Source: Actinomycetota bacterium (GTDB lineage Bacteria > Actinomycetota > Thermoleophilia > Gaiellales > Gaiellaceae). From it: a DNA stretch of 64,000 nucleotides. The notes beneath the pieces are model-generated. The model was not told where the DNA came from and ran no database searches. It worked only from the letters and a program-made list of their open reading frames with translations. The DNA is taken from positions 1 through 64,000 of the forward strand of contig VAXH01000060.1 of assembly GCA_005883955.1 (NCBI GenBank). The letters are read 5' to 3'. Numbering within the stretch: position 1 is the first letter of the stretch; every line of letters starts with the position of its first letter. Shown here one piece after another: positions 1 through 9,954 of the stretch. The translations under genes and the position numbers were made by a program.

Positions 1-2018
1 CGGGGCGCTTCCTGCCAGGCTACGGCGAGTTCGAGGGCCGGACAACCGATGCGGTCGCCGAGCCGGTCGTGGAATGGCTGCACGAGCACGAGCTGCTCGT
101 CGAGGCGGGAACGATCAGCCACCGCTATCCGGTGTGCTGGCGCTGCCGCACGCCGCTCGTGTTCCGCGTCGTCGACGACTGGTTCATCTCCGCGACCGAG
201 ATCCGGCAGCTGATGCTCGATGGCAACGACGAGGTCGCCTGGCACCCGCCGCAGTACAAGAAACGGATGGACGACTGGCTGCGGAACATGAGCGACTGGA
301 ACATCTCGCGGCGGCGGTACTTCGGACTGCCCCTGCCTTTCTATCCCTGCGAGTGCGGGCGGCTGAACGTCATCGGCTCCCGCGCCGAGCTCGACGAGCG
401 CGCGGTGTCGGGGCTCGAACAGCTCGAGGAGCTGCACCGCCCCTGGATCGACGCGGTGAGCATCCGCTGCGAGGACTGCGGCGCCGAGGTGAAGCGCATC
501 GAGGAGGTCGGAGACGCGTGGCTCGACGCGGGGATCGTCCACTTCTCGACGCTCGGCTGGCAGAACCCGCAGTGGATGCGAGAGGGCAACGCGACCGGCG
601 CAGCTCGTGGGGTGACGCACGCCGATCTCCCGGATCACACTTACTGGGAGGAGTGGTTCCCGGCCGACTTCGTCACCGAGGGCCGCGCCCAGATCCGGCT
701 CTGGTTCTACTCGCAGTGCTTCATGGCGATCTCGCTCGACGGCCGCCAGCCGTACGGGAGCGTCCTCACCTACGAGAACCTGCTCGACGAGAACGGGCGC
801 GAGATGCACAAGTCCTGGGGGAACGCGATCGAGCTGAACGAGGCGCTCGACCGGATGGGCGCCGACGTGATGCGCTGGCTGTACTGCGAGCAGAACCCGA
901 GCCAGGAGCTCCGCTTCGGGTACTCGCTCGCAGACGACGTGAAGCGGCGGCTGCTCACCTTTTGGAACTCCGTCTCGTTCTTCGTCACCTACGCCAGGAT
1001 CGCGGAGTTCGATCCCTCGACGCCGGTCGGCGAGCTACGGCCGCTCGACCGCTGGCTCGCATCGCGGACGTCGGCCTTCGTGACTGAGGTGACCGAGAAC
1101 TACGAGCGCTACTGGATGCCCGGCGTCGTCAATGCGTTCGAGCGTTTCGTCGACGATCTGTCGAACTGGTACATCCGGCGTACGCGGCGCCGGTTCTGGG
1201 ACGGCGACGAGACGGCGCTGCGCGTGCTGTGGGAGGCGCTGCGCACGTCGCTCCAGGTGATCGCACCGGTGATGCCTTTCCTCGCCGAGCATCTCTGGCA
1301 GAACATCGTCTCGAAGGACAAGTCGGTCTTCCTCTACCCGTGGCCGGAGGCGGGCGAGATCGACGAGGCGCTGAACGCGGAGGTGGCGGCGGTGCGGCAG
1401 GTCGTCGAGCTCGGCCGTCAGGCGCGTGCGACGTCGCGGCTGAAGCTCCGGCAGCCGCTGCGCCGGGTCGTCGTCGCCGGCGCGGACGGGGCCCGCTCGC
1501 ACGCCGACGAGATCGCTGAGGAGCTGCGCGTGAAAGAGGTCGAATTCGGCGACGTCGATGCGAGCGAGCTCAGGGTGAAACCGAACCTGCCTGTGCTGGG
1601 GCCGAAGCTCGGCGCGGCGCTGCGCGACGTGCGCGAAGCCCTCGCCCGAGGCGAGTTCGACGAGCTCGAGGCCGGCCGCTTCCGGGTCGGGGACCACGAG
1701 CTCGGGCCCGACGAGGTCCTCGTCGAGCAGACCGGTAAGGAGGGCTGGGCCGTGGCGAGCGCCGACGGCGTCACCGTCGCACTCGACACGGCGCTCGACC
1801 CCAGCCTCGCGCTCGAGGCGCTCGTCCTCGACCTGATCCACCAGATCAACGCGCTGCGCAAGGAGCAGGGCCTCGAGCTGACCGACCGGATCCGGATCAC
1901 GCTGCCGGCAGCGCAGAGCGAACTGCTTGAGCACGAGGACTGGATCAAGCAGGAGACGCTTGCGGTCGAGATCGAGATCGACGGCGATTGCGCCGAGCCG
2001 CAGATCGCGAAGATCTAG
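1..2018 (+). CDS. ileS: Isoleucyl-tRNA synthetase, C-terminal part (5' truncated by window)
   Basis: Frame open from base 3; class I aaRS sequence incl. SDWNISRRRYFGLPLPFYPC, WFYSQCFMAISL and MHKSWGNAI (KMSKS-like) and anticodon-binding region. Confidence 0.96.
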   Translation, partial: GRFLPGYGEFEGRTTDAVAEPVVEWLHEHELLVEAGTISHRYPVCWRCRTPLVFRVVDDWFISATEIRQLMLDGNDEVAWHPPQYKKRMDDWLRNMSDWNISRRRYFGLPLPFYPCECGRLNVIGSRAELDERAVSGLEQLEELHRPWIDAVSIRCEDCGAEVKRIEEVGDAWLDAGIVHFSTLGWQNPQWMREGNATGAARGVTHADLPDHTYWEEWFPADFVTEGRAQIRLWFYSQCFMAISLDGRQPYGSVLTYENLLDENGREMHKSWGNAIELNEALDRMGADVMRWLYCEQNPSQELRFGYSLADDVKRRLLTFWNSVSFFVTYARIAEFDPSTPVGELRPLDRWLASRTSAFVTEVTENYERYWMPGVVNAFERFVDDLSNWYIRRTRRRFWDGDETALRVLWEALRTSLQVIAPVMPFLAEHLWQNIVSKDKSVFLYPWPEAGEIDEALNAEVAAVRQVVELGRQARATSRLKLRQPLRRVVVAGADGARSHADEIAEELRVKEVEFGDVDASELRVKPNLPVLGPKLGAALRDVREALARGEFDELEAGRFRVGDHELGPDEVLVEQTGKEGWAVASADGVTVALDTALDPSLALEALVLDLIHQINALRKEQGLELTDRIRITLPAAQSELLEHEDWIKQETLAVEIEIDGDCAEPQIAKI

Positions 2019-2032
2019 CGTCTCTTCGGCAC

Positions 2033-2130
2033 GTGTCCCCCCAGTGCCTGGCACCGGGACACGCACCGAACTGCCATGTCCGTGGATCGGCGCCTCGGCG
2101 GCCGTGTCCCCATGCCTGGCACCGGGACAC
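2033..2130. repeat. Pair of REP-like palindromes (GTGTCCC..TGCCTGGCAC..GGGACAC)
   Basis: GTGTCCCCCCAGTGCCTGGCACCGGGACAC (2033-2062) and GTGTCCCCATGCCTGGCACCGGGACAC (2104-2130). Confidence 0.85.
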
Positions 2131-2185
2131 GCCTCTTTCGGACGGCGGCGCGGCGTTGTAGCCTCCAACCGAGAGGAGGCGCGTA

Positions 2186-2542
2186 ATGCGCGACTGCCCG
2201 GAGTGCGGCGGCCCCGTCGAGGCGAGGTTCCACTACTGCCCCTGGTGCTCCGCTCCGCAGCGCCGCAAGCTCGTCGAGTTCTTCCGGCCGCACGAGGAGC
2301 TCGACAGCGATCACGGCAAGGCCCTCCGCGTTTCGCGCTACTTCGGCAGCACGGAGCCCGAGCGACACGTCCGCTTCAGCGTCTGGAACGAGACCGGCAG
2401 CGCCGAGGCGGCGGTCTCACTCGACGAAGAAGAGGCGCACCGGCTGGCGAAATTCATCCTCGCGAGCGGTCCGCCCCGACCGTCGCGGCAGCGCCTGCTC
2501 GAGGCGGTCCTGGGCCTAGCGGGCGGAAGCCGGCGCAGGTAG
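2186..2542 (+). CDS. Small zinc-ribbon protein of unknown function
   Basis: N-terminal CPECGG..CPWCSAP double CxxC; SD-like gagaggagg upstream. Confidence 0.75.
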   Translation: MRDCPECGGPVEARFHYCPWCSAPQRRKLVEFFRPHEELDSDHGKALRVSRYFGSTEPERHVRFSVWNETGSAEAAVSLDEEEAHRLAKFILASGPPRPSRQRLLEAVLGLAGGSRRR

Positions 2543-3007
2543 CGCTGCCAGCCGCTCCCCGAAGGCCGCGGCGACCGGCCGGACGCGCGCGACATCGTCT
2601 TCGTCGAAACGGCGACCGTTGACGTACATCTCGGCGAGGCCCCACGGTCCCGCAGGCCCCGGCAGGGGAAGCATCAGCAGCGAGTCGAGCTTCAGCTCGG
2701 CGAGCAGAGCCGCCTCACCCGGATCGGCTTGGGGATCGAGCAAGGACACGCAGGCGGGTTCGCCGCGCTGCAGCGCCGATTCCGTCAGGGGGAAGTCCGA
2801 GATCAGATACCCGTGGCCGAGCACGAGCGTACGGCCGTCGCGGGAATGCTCGGCGACCTGGATCAGGACGTCGCCGACGACCCGTGAGATCGCGCAGGCG
2901 AGCCCGTCCACGACCCCCACGAGCTCCCGCGTCGCCGCATGCAACAAGCCCGGCAGGCTCGTCTCGCCTTCCAGCGCCTCGACCGCTCGTCGTTGCCGTT
3001 CGTCCAC
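2516..3007 (-). CDS. GAF-domain-like protein
   Basis: ORF resembling GAF sensor fold (GYLISDFPLTESALQRGEPACVSL..LLAELKLDSLLMLPL); GTG start preceded by GATAAT. Confidence 0.65.
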   Translation of the reverse strand: MDERQRRAVEALEGETSLPGLLHAATRELVGVVDGLACAISRVVGDVLIQVAEHSRDGRTLVLGHGYLISDFPLTESALQRGEPACVSLLDPQADPGEAALLAELKLDSLLMLPLPGPAGPWGLAEMYVNGRRFDEDDVARVRPVAAAFGERLAALPAPASAR

Positions 3008-3060
3008 CACCGGATTATCCCCGCCGGGACGGCCGCCAAGCGCCCGCGCGTACGGAGTGC

Positions 3061-4029
3061 ATGAAACGCGCTTTGGTGATCCTCGCCGCGGCGGCCTTGC
3101 TCGCGCCTTCCTCACAGGCGCAGGTCGCCTCCGGCGGGACCCCGGTTGCGCTGGTCACCTCCGAGACGCAGAACGAACTGCTGGCCGTCTCGCTACCGGG
3201 CGGCAGGATCCTGAAGCGGCTGCGAATGGCCACGGATCCCGAGAACGTCGAGACGAGCGATCGCACCGCAGTCGTCGTCAGCACCCGCGGCGCAGCCGTG
3301 ACGCTCGTCGATGTCCGTCGTCTGAGGGTGGCGAAGGTGCTCCGAGGCTTCGGCTCGCCCCATATCCCGTTGATCGGCGCAGACGGACGCTTCGCGTACG
3401 TCACAGACGACGCACGCGGACAGCTCGTCGTCATAGACCTTGTCCGCAGGCGGGTTACCGGTCGCGTCTTCGTGGGCTTCGGCGCGCATCACATGGCGGA
3501 GGACGGGCCCGGGAACCAGCTCTGGATCGCGCTCGGCGAACGAGCCCGCTCGATCGCGGTCGTCGACGTCTCGAACCCAGGACATCCGCACCTGTCTGGT
3601 CACGTCGACCCCCGCGGCGGCGCTCACGATCTCGCCTTCTCTCCAGGCGGTGCGCGAGTCTGGGTGACGTACGACGATCGTTCCGAGGTCGGCGTCTTCT
3701 CGGCGAGCACCGGCAAGCTCTTGCGCCTGCTTCCCGCCGGCTCCGCGCCTCAACACATCCTGTTCGGCCCGGCCGCCGCCGGAGGCCATGCCTACGTCAC
3801 GAGCGGAAACGACGGCACGCTGCGCATTTTCTCGGCCCGGACGGGACGACTGCTTCACGCCGTCCGCACCTCGTACGGCTCGTTCAACCTGGCGACATAC
3901 GGAAGCTTCGTGGCGACGTCCTCTCTGTACCGCGGGACACTGTTGGAGTTCGACGAAGACGGCCATCTCCGGATGACGAGACACGTCGCGCCGGCCGCAC
4001 GCGATCTCGCCTTCGCGGAGTTGCCGTAA
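3061..4029 (+). CDS. Secreted YncE-like beta-propeller protein
   Basis: Signal peptide MKRALVILAAAALLAPSSQAQ, repeated beta-propeller blades (VVDVSNPGHP, FSPGGARVWVT). Confidence 0.75.
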   Translation: MKRALVILAAAALLAPSSQAQVASGGTPVALVTSETQNELLAVSLPGGRILKRLRMATDPENVETSDRTAVVVSTRGAAVTLVDVRRLRVAKVLRGFGSPHIPLIGADGRFAYVTDDARGQLVVIDLVRRRVTGRVFVGFGAHHMAEDGPGNQLWIALGERARSIAVVDVSNPGHPHLSGHVDPRGGAHDLAFSPGGARVWVTYDDRSEVGVFSASTGKLLRLLPAGSAPQHILFGPAAAGGHAYVTSGNDGTLRIFSARTGRLLHAVRTSYGSFNLATYGSFVATSSLYRGTLLEFDEDGHLRMTRHVAPAARDLAFAELP

Positions 4030-4039
4030 GCTCGCCTCC

Positions 4040-4498
4040 ATGCTCACCGTCGGCGACCAGGTTCCGGACGCAACCGTCTGGTTCGCGCCACGGGAGACGG
4101 TTTCGCTACGAGACGTCGTCGAGGAACGCCCCGCCCTGTTTCTCTTCTACCTCTTCGACTGGTCCTCGACCTGAACGAGCGAGATGGAGCTCCTGCGTGA
4201 CAGGAGCACGGAGTTCGAGCAGGCCGGCGTCCAGAAGTTCGGCATCTCCCGCGATTCGCCCTGGACGCACATCGCCTGGACCCAGGCGCTCGACCTGAAC
4301 TTCCCGCTGCTCTCCGACTGGAACGGGGAAGCGATCCGCGGATTCGGGATCGCTTCTGAGTTCCGCGGCTTCAAGGAGGTCGCCCGCCGCTCGGCCTTCC
4401 TGGTCGACCTAACCGGGACTGTGCGCGGCGCCTGGACCTACGAAGACGCCGAGGTGCCCGACTTCGACGTTTTGCTGGCGGCGGCGAAAGCGCTCTAG
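4040..4498 (+). CDS. AhpC/TSA-family peroxiredoxin, candidate selenoprotein (in-frame UGA at 4172-4174)
   Basis: 4040-4171 MLTVGDQVPDATVWFAPRETVSLRDVVEERPALFLFYLFDWSST, then TGA, then same frame TSEMELLRDRSTEFEQAGVQKFGISRDSPWTHIAWTQALDLNFPLLSDW...; TGA sits at the peroxidatic Cys position (DWSST-U-TSE). Confidence 0.87.
4189..4207 (+). promoter_or_regulatory. Bacterial SECIS-like hairpin
   Basis: GCTCCTG-CGTGA-CAGGAGC, 7-bp stem, loop starts 21 nt after UGA, G at loop position 2. Confidence 0.7.
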
Positions 4499-4773
4499 CC
4501 GGCCCTGCGGATCGAGGCGATCAGCTCCGACTTGCCCATCTTCGATCGGTCCGAGATCCCCTTCTTGCGGGCCACGTCGTAGAGCTGCTGCCGGTTCCGT
4601 TCCTCGAGCGCGTGGCCGGCCTGCCCACCGCGGCGGGCGCCCTTGCGAGCCTCGGTCTGGAGAGCGCGCCTGGTTGTCGTCGGCAGGTGGGCGATCGTGC
4701 GCTTCTTCGTGGCGGCCCGTTGCGCCTTCTTGACATTGCGCTTAGCCGCCTGAGTTTGCTTCCTGGTAGCCAT
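4495..4773 (-). CDS. Basic Rho_N/SAP-like small protein
   Basis: MATRKQTQAAKRNVKKAQ...LYDVARKKGISDRSKMGKSELIASIRRAG; stop overlaps the convergent Prx stop. Confidence 0.75.
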   Translation of the reverse strand: MATRKQTQAAKRNVKKAQRAATKKRTIAHLPTTTRRALQTEARKGARRGGQAGHALEERNRQQLYDVARKKGISDRSKMGKSELIASIRRAG

Positions 4774-4941
4774 GCAGATCGACTACCCGACCGTCCTGGT
4801 CTCAACCCTCCCCTTCCGCAGGTCGCTCAGCATCGCGCGGCGAGCGGCCGTCGAGGGCGCAATCTCTCTCCCCACTCCTGCTGCGGCGCCCGTCCGGGCA
4901 ACCGCGTGACACCAGCGTCGTCCAGGACGAGGAGCCCCCAG

Positions 4942-5718
4942 CTACATACCCATCGCGTGATAGCCCGAGTCGACGTACAACGTCGTCCCGGTGACATTGC
5001 AGGCGTCTTCGGAGAGCAGGTACGCGGCGGCCGCGCCAACGTCGTCCGCACTGATGTGGCGGCGAAGCGGGGCGCGCTCCTCGACGATCGCCTCCATCGT
5101 CGGGAAGCCGGCGATCGAGCGGGCGGCCAGCGTCCGCACCGGCCCGGCCGAAACAGCATTGACGCGGATGTTCTTGGCGCCGAGATCCCAGGCGAGGTAC
5201 TGGACGGACGAGTTGAGCGCCGCCTTGGCGACACCCATGACGTTGTAGTGGGGCACCGCCCGCACGCCCCCGAGATAGGTCATCGTCACGATCGAGCCGC
5301 CGCCGGCGGCCTCCATCAGAGGCTCGGCCGCCCGCGCCGTCGCCACCAGTGAGTACGCGCTGACGTCGAGCGCCATCCAAAAGCGGTCGCGCGGCGTATC
5401 CGTAAAGCGGCCCTCGAGATCCTCGGCGGCCGCGAACGCGACCGAATGGACGAGCAGATCGAGCTCCCCGCCGAAGATCTCCCCCGTCTCGGCGACGACG
5501 CGGGCGACGTCGTCGTCCGAGCGGACATCGCAGGCGGTGACGAGCGGCGAGTCGACAGTCCCGGCGAGCTCGCGGACGCCGGCCTCGATCCGGTCTCCCT
5601 GGTAGGTGAAGGCGAGCCTGGCGCCGCCGTCGGCAAGGCGCTTCGCAATCGCCCAGGCGATCGAGCGCTTGTTCGCGACGCCGAGGACGAGGCCGCGCTT
5701 GCCGGAGAAATCAGCCAC
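4942..5718 (-). CDS. fabI: Enoyl-[acyl-carrier-protein] reductase (NADH)
   Basis: GKRGLVLGVANKRSIAWAIAKRL, YNVMGVAKAALNSSVQYLAWDLG motifs. Confidence 0.94.
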   Translation of the reverse strand: MADFSGKRGLVLGVANKRSIAWAIAKRLADGGARLAFTYQGDRIEAGVRELAGTVDSPLVTACDVRSDDDVARVVAETGEIFGGELDLLVHSVAFAAAEDLEGRFTDTPRDRFWMALDVSAYSLVATARAAEPLMEAAGGGSIVTMTYLGGVRAVPHYNVMGVAKAALNSSVQYLAWDLGAKNIRVNAVSAGPVRTLAARSIAGFPTMEAIVEERAPLRRHISADDVGAAAAYLLSEDACNVTGTTLYVDSGYHAMGM

Positions 5719-5757
5719 GGCGGGCGAGTTTACGGTTTCTCGGCTACCCTGCGAGAC

Positions 5758-8700
5758 TTGCGCCGCGTCGTTCTTCTTCCGCTCGCTGCGGCGCTGATCC
5801 TCACCTCCGCGGCCTCCGCAAGTTGGCAACCGATCCGCCGCAGCTACGGCGAGTTCAGCCTTCCGCGGGTGCGCGCGGGGACACTCAAGATTCCCGCCTC
5901 CTCCTCACACGGGCGCCTGACCGTGCTCGTCGACCTGCGGCTCCCCCCGCTCGCCGCCTACAACCGGAACCTCTTCAGCGCGCGAGCCCAGCGCGCCGCC
6001 GCCGCCGAGCTGAAACGTGCGATCCCGTCCGCGCGGATTTCGTATCGCTACCGGGTCGTGCTGGACGGCTTCGCCGTCTCGCTGCCGGCCCGCAAGCTGC
6101 CGGCGCTCGCCCGGCTCCACTTCGTGACCAGGTTCTACCCCAGCGTCCGCTACGCGCTCGACACCAACGAGAGCCCGGCGATCATCGGCGCCGACCAGAT
6201 GTGGGCGACGACAGGCGACCGCGGCGACGGCGTCAAGATCGGGATCGTCGACGACGGGATCGACCAGACGAACCCGTTCTTCAGCCCGACGGGCTTCGGC
6301 TATCCGGCCGGGTTCCCTCGCGGGGCGACCGCCTTCACGACGCCGAAGGTGATAGTCGCCCGTGCCTTCCCCGGCCCCGGCTCCGGCGCGCAGGGGAAGC
6401 TGCCGCTCTACCGCCAGGCCTCGTTCCATGGGACCCACGTTGCCGGGATCGCCGCCGGCGACGCGGGAACGACCGCGCCGGCCGGCCCGGACCATCCGAC
6501 GATCACCGGCCTGAGCGGCGTCGCGCCACGCGCCTGGCTCGGCAATTACCGCGTCTTCAACACGCCGACGCCGACCGGGTACGATGCCTTCACACCGCAG
6601 ATCGTCGCCGCGTTCGAATCGGCCGTCGACGACGGCATGGACGTGATCAACTTCTCCGGCGGAGGGCCCGAGGTCGATCCGCTCAGCGACGCGCTCGTCG
6701 AGGCCGTCCGCAACGTCTCGAACGCGGGCGTCGTGCCTGTGATCGCGGCGGGTAACGATCGCGACGATTGGGGTCTCGGCTCGGTCGGCTCGCCGGGGAC
6801 AGCGCCCGATGCGATCTCGGTCGCGGCTGTTTCGAACAGCCACGTCTTTGCGCCTTCGCTCAACGTGACCACGAGCGACGCACCGGCGACGTTGAAGAAC
6901 ATCCCCTTCCAGGACGACTTCCCGGTCCCCGACGCCTGGACGAGCGCCGACCAGAGGCTCGTCGACGTCGGCACGATCGTCGGCACCGACGGCAGTCCGG
7001 TCGAGCGGCACCTGTGCGGGCCCGCCTCCGATCCCAACACACGCGGGACGCTGCCGCCGGACTCGGTCCGCGGGACGATCCTGCTCGTCTCTCGCGGCAT
7101 CTGCGCGTTCACGACCAAGGCTGCGAACGCCCAGATCGGCGGCGCCGCAGGCCTCGTCCTGGTCGACAACCGGCCCGGCGAGGCGAACTTCATCCCCCTG
7201 CAGCTGCCGCTGGACGCCGGCATGGTCTCCGACCTAGACGGCGCTCGGCTGCGGGCCTACCTCGACTCGAAAGGCGGCCGGGCGACAGTCCGCTTCGTCA
7301 AGTCGTTCGACCAGCTGCAGACGGGCCGCAGCGGCGTCATCACGAGCTTCTCCTCCGCGGGCCCGACCGATTTCGGCCACCAGCTCAAGCCCGATCTCGC
7401 AGCGCCGGGCGGACAGATTCTCTCCGCGACGCTACCCGAGGCCCTCGGCGAGCCGTTCGCTGTCTTCGACGGCACCAGCATGGCGACCCCGCACGTCGCG
7501 GGCGCCGCCGCACTGCTCGTCGCGCGCCATCCAGCCTGGACGCCGGCGGAGATCAAGTCGGCGTTGATGTCGACCGCGGGCGCGGCCTGGGGAGATACGG
7601 CGCGGACGCAGGAAGCCTCCGTGCTGCTCGAGGGCGCGGGGCTCGTCAACGTCCCGCGCGCGGACGATCCGAAGCTCTTCACAACACCTGTCTCGCTCTC
7701 CTTCCAGGACCTCAACGTCACTGCCGGCAGCGCCCGGCGCTCGCTCCTGCTCGAGGTTCAGGATGCGGGCGGCGGCGGGGGGACCTGGACGCTCGGGCTC
7801 CAGAGCCAGGCCGCGACGTCCGGCGCGTTCGTCGACCTGCCGGCGACCGTCGCCGTGCCGCCTGGAGGGACCGCCGAGATTCCGGTCGTCATCCGGGCAG
7901 ACGCCACTGCTGCGACGGGCGACAACGACGGCTTCATCACACTGACGCAGGGGTCAGCGATGCGGCGGGTGCCTTACTATTTCGCCGTCGAGCGACCCGG
8001 GGCCGAGCTCACGCCGGTGGTGCCGCTGAAGAAGTTCCAGACCGGGGACACGCGCACCGGCAAGTCGAACATCGGCCAGTACCGCTTCCCGACCAGCCCC
8101 TTCGGGCCGCCGCCGACCTACACGGGCGCGCCGATGGACGAGAGCGGCGGCGAGAAGCTCTACTCGCTCCACATCAGCCAGCCGGTCGCGAACGTCGGCG
8201 CGGCAATTATCGGTGTCTCAGCGGGCGCGCTGGTCGAGCCGTGGCTCCTCGGCTCTCGCGACGAGAACGACGTTCAGGGGTACGCCGGCACGCCGGTCGA
8301 CGCGAACCTACTGACGAGCGACTATCGGCTCGACGTCGGCGTCGCCGGCGCCGTCTTCCCGCGCGAGAAGCGCTACTACCTCGCCGTCGATTCAGGCCGC
8401 GACATCTTCACGGGCCGCTCGCTCGCAGGGGCCTACGTGCTCCGTTCCTGGGTGAACGACGTGACGCCGCCGAAGTTCAAGCTCCTGACGAAGCGGGTCA
8501 CCGCCGGCCGGCCGCTACTCGCGGCACGCGTGACCGACCTCGGTTCAGGCGTCGATCCGCTCTCGCTCGTGATCGAGTATCGGAGCAACGTGCTGCTTGG
8601 AGCGGCGCTGTACGACCCGGCCAGCGGCCTGGCGCTGTTCGGTATCCCCCGCTCGGCCCCGCCCGTTCGCCGCGGTCTGTTCAAGGGCGCTGCGCTGGCG

Positions 8701-9069
8701 GCGGACAACCAGGAGACGAAGAACGTCGACCAGATCGGCGCCAACGTCCTGCCGAACACGACGATCAAGCGCATCAACGTGCGTGGCACGACGAGGCCGA
8801 CCGTGACCTGGCTGCTGCCGCTCGGGACGTCCTGCGCAAAGGGCAGCACGTCGCTTGCCGTCGCCGCCTCGGCGCCGGGCAGGATCAAGGCCATCCGCTT
8901 CTTCGACGGCAAGCGTCTGATCAAGACCGTCCGCCGTGGAACCATTGGCCTCTACACCGCGAGCTGGCGTGCCGGGTCCGCCAAGCGCGGGCCGCACAAG
9001 CTCCGCGTCGTCCTGCAGTCCCGCGGGCGCTCGGTTCAGGCGCGGCGCAACGTTCGGGTTTGCCGCTAG
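5758..9069 (+). CDS. Secreted subtilisin-like (S8) serine protease with PA domain
   Basis: IGIVDDGID (Asp), HGTHVAGIAAG (His), GTSMATPHVAGAAALL (Ser); signal peptide LLPLAAALILTSAASA. Confidence 0.93.
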   Translation: MRRVVLLPLAAALILTSAASASWQPIRRSYGEFSLPRVRAGTLKIPASSSHGRLTVLVDLRLPPLAAYNRNLFSARAQRAAAAELKRAIPSARISYRYRVVLDGFAVSLPARKLPALARLHFVTRFYPSVRYALDTNESPAIIGADQMWATTGDRGDGVKIGIVDDGIDQTNPFFSPTGFGYPAGFPRGATAFTTPKVIVARAFPGPGSGAQGKLPLYRQASFHGTHVAGIAAGDAGTTAPAGPDHPTITGLSGVAPRAWLGNYRVFNTPTPTGYDAFTPQIVAAFESAVDDGMDVINFSGGGPEVDPLSDALVEAVRNVSNAGVVPVIAAGNDRDDWGLGSVGSPGTAPDAISVAAVSNSHVFAPSLNVTTSDAPATLKNIPFQDDFPVPDAWTSADQRLVDVGTIVGTDGSPVERHLCGPASDPNTRGTLPPDSVRGTILLVSRGICAFTTKAANAQIGGAAGLVLVDNRPGEANFIPLQLPLDAGMVSDLDGARLRAYLDSKGGRATVRFVKSFDQLQTGRSGVITSFSSAGPTDFGHQLKPDLAAPGGQILSATLPEALGEPFAVFDGTSMATPHVAGAAALLVARHPAWTPAEIKSALMSTAGAAWGDTARTQEASVLLEGAGLVNVPRADDPKLFTTPVSLSFQDLNVTAGSARRSLLLEVQDAGGGGGTWTLGLQSQAATSGAFVDLPATVAVPPGGTAEIPVVIRADATAATGDNDGFITLTQGSAMRRVPYYFAVERPGAELTPVVPLKKFQTGDTRTGKSNIGQYRFPTSPFGPPPTYTGAPMDESGGEKLYSLHISQPVANVGAAIIGVSAGALVEPWLLGSRDENDVQGYAGTPVDANLLTSDYRLDVGVAGAVFPREKRYYLAVDSGRDIFTGRSLAGAYVLRSWVNDVTPPKFKLLTKRVTAGRPLLAARVTDLGSGVDPLSLVIEYRSNVLLGAALYDPASGLALFGIPRSAPPVRRGLFKGAALAADNQETKNVDQIGANVLPNTTIKRINVRGTTRPTVTWLLPLGTSCAKGSTSLAVAASAPGRIKAIRFFDGKRLIKTVRRGTIGLYTASWRAGSAKRGPHKLRVVLQSRGRSVQARRNVRVCR

Positions 9070-9074
9070 ATCCA

Positions 9075-9141
9075 AGGCGTCGCTTGCGATGCTGTCGAAG
9101 AGGTCGTCCGATTCACTCGGGCGGCCGCTAATCCCGGGTTG
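9075..9141 (+). repeat. Dispersed 3' two-hairpin element, copy a
   Basis: GGCGTCGCTTGCGATGC...CGGCCGCTAATCCCGGGTTG just after protease stop. Confidence 0.75.
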
Positions 9142-9148
9142 AGAGAGA

Positions 9149-9940
9149 TTGAGCACTGAAAATGCACCTCGCGAAAAGGGTCCTGTCGCTGTCGTCACCG
9201 GCGGCTCGAGCGGGATCGGGGCCGCCATCGCCCGCAGCCTTGCCCGGCGCGGTTGGCAGCTCGTCCTGCTTGCTCGCGGGGAGGAGCGGCTGATCGAGGT
9301 CGCAAGCGAGGTCGGAGCCGAGCACGAAGCCTGCGACGTGGCCGATCGTGCCGAAGTCGAGCGCGTGGCCAAGGCGGTACGCGAACGGCACCCGGCGATC
9401 GGCCTGCTCGTCAACAACGCCGGCATTCCGGGGGGCGGCGGCTTCCTCGACCTCGACCCGGAGCAGATCGAGGCGATCGTGCGGACGAACTACCTCGGCT
9501 CGGTCTGGTGCCTGCGGACATTCCTGCCCGCGCTCGAAGCGGGCGCTCCGGCGGACCTCGTCAACATCGCGTCGGTCGCCGGCACGATCGCGGCCGGGTA
9601 CTCGGGACCATACAGCGCCTCGAAGCACGCGCAGCTCGCGTTCTCCCGCTCTGTGGGTGTCGAGCTCGCCGGCAGCGGGATCACCGTGCACACGATCATT
9701 CCGGGCTTCATCGACACGCCGGGATTCCCGAACCGGTCGCGCTTCCGCACTCGCCTGCTGCAGGGATTGGTCGCCGGTCCCGAGCTCGTCGCCGAGCAGG
9801 TCGTCCGCGCCGTCGAGCGCAATCGCCTCGAGCAGTTCGTCCCACGCTGGTATCGGCCGGCGGCGATCGTCCAGGCGACCGCTCCCGCACTCCTCGCCCG
9901 TGCCGCCCGCGCTGGTGCCGTACGCCGCAAGCGGAAATAG
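9149..9940 (+). CDS. SDR-family oxidoreductase
   Basis: VVTGGSSGIGAAIAR, NNAG, YSASKHAQ. Confidence 0.93.
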   Translation: MSTENAPREKGPVAVVTGGSSGIGAAIARSLARRGWQLVLLARGEERLIEVASEVGAEHEACDVADRAEVERVAKAVRERHPAIGLLVNNAGIPGGGGFLDLDPEQIEAIVRTNYLGSVWCLRTFLPALEAGAPADLVNIASVAGTIAAGYSGPYSASKHAQLAFSRSVGVELAGSGITVHTIIPGFIDTPGFPNRSRFRTRLLQGLVAGPELVAEQVVRAVERNRLEQFVPRWYRPAAIVQATAPALLARAARAGAVRRKRK

Positions 9941-9954
9941 AATCGGTCTGAGCA

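Noticed and set aside
4172-4174. TGA in Prx gene as pseudogene nonsense mutation
   Set aside because: It falls exactly on the catalytic Cys codon, the downstream frame is intact and conserved-looking, and a SECIS-like hairpin follows; a second independent case exists at 10653.
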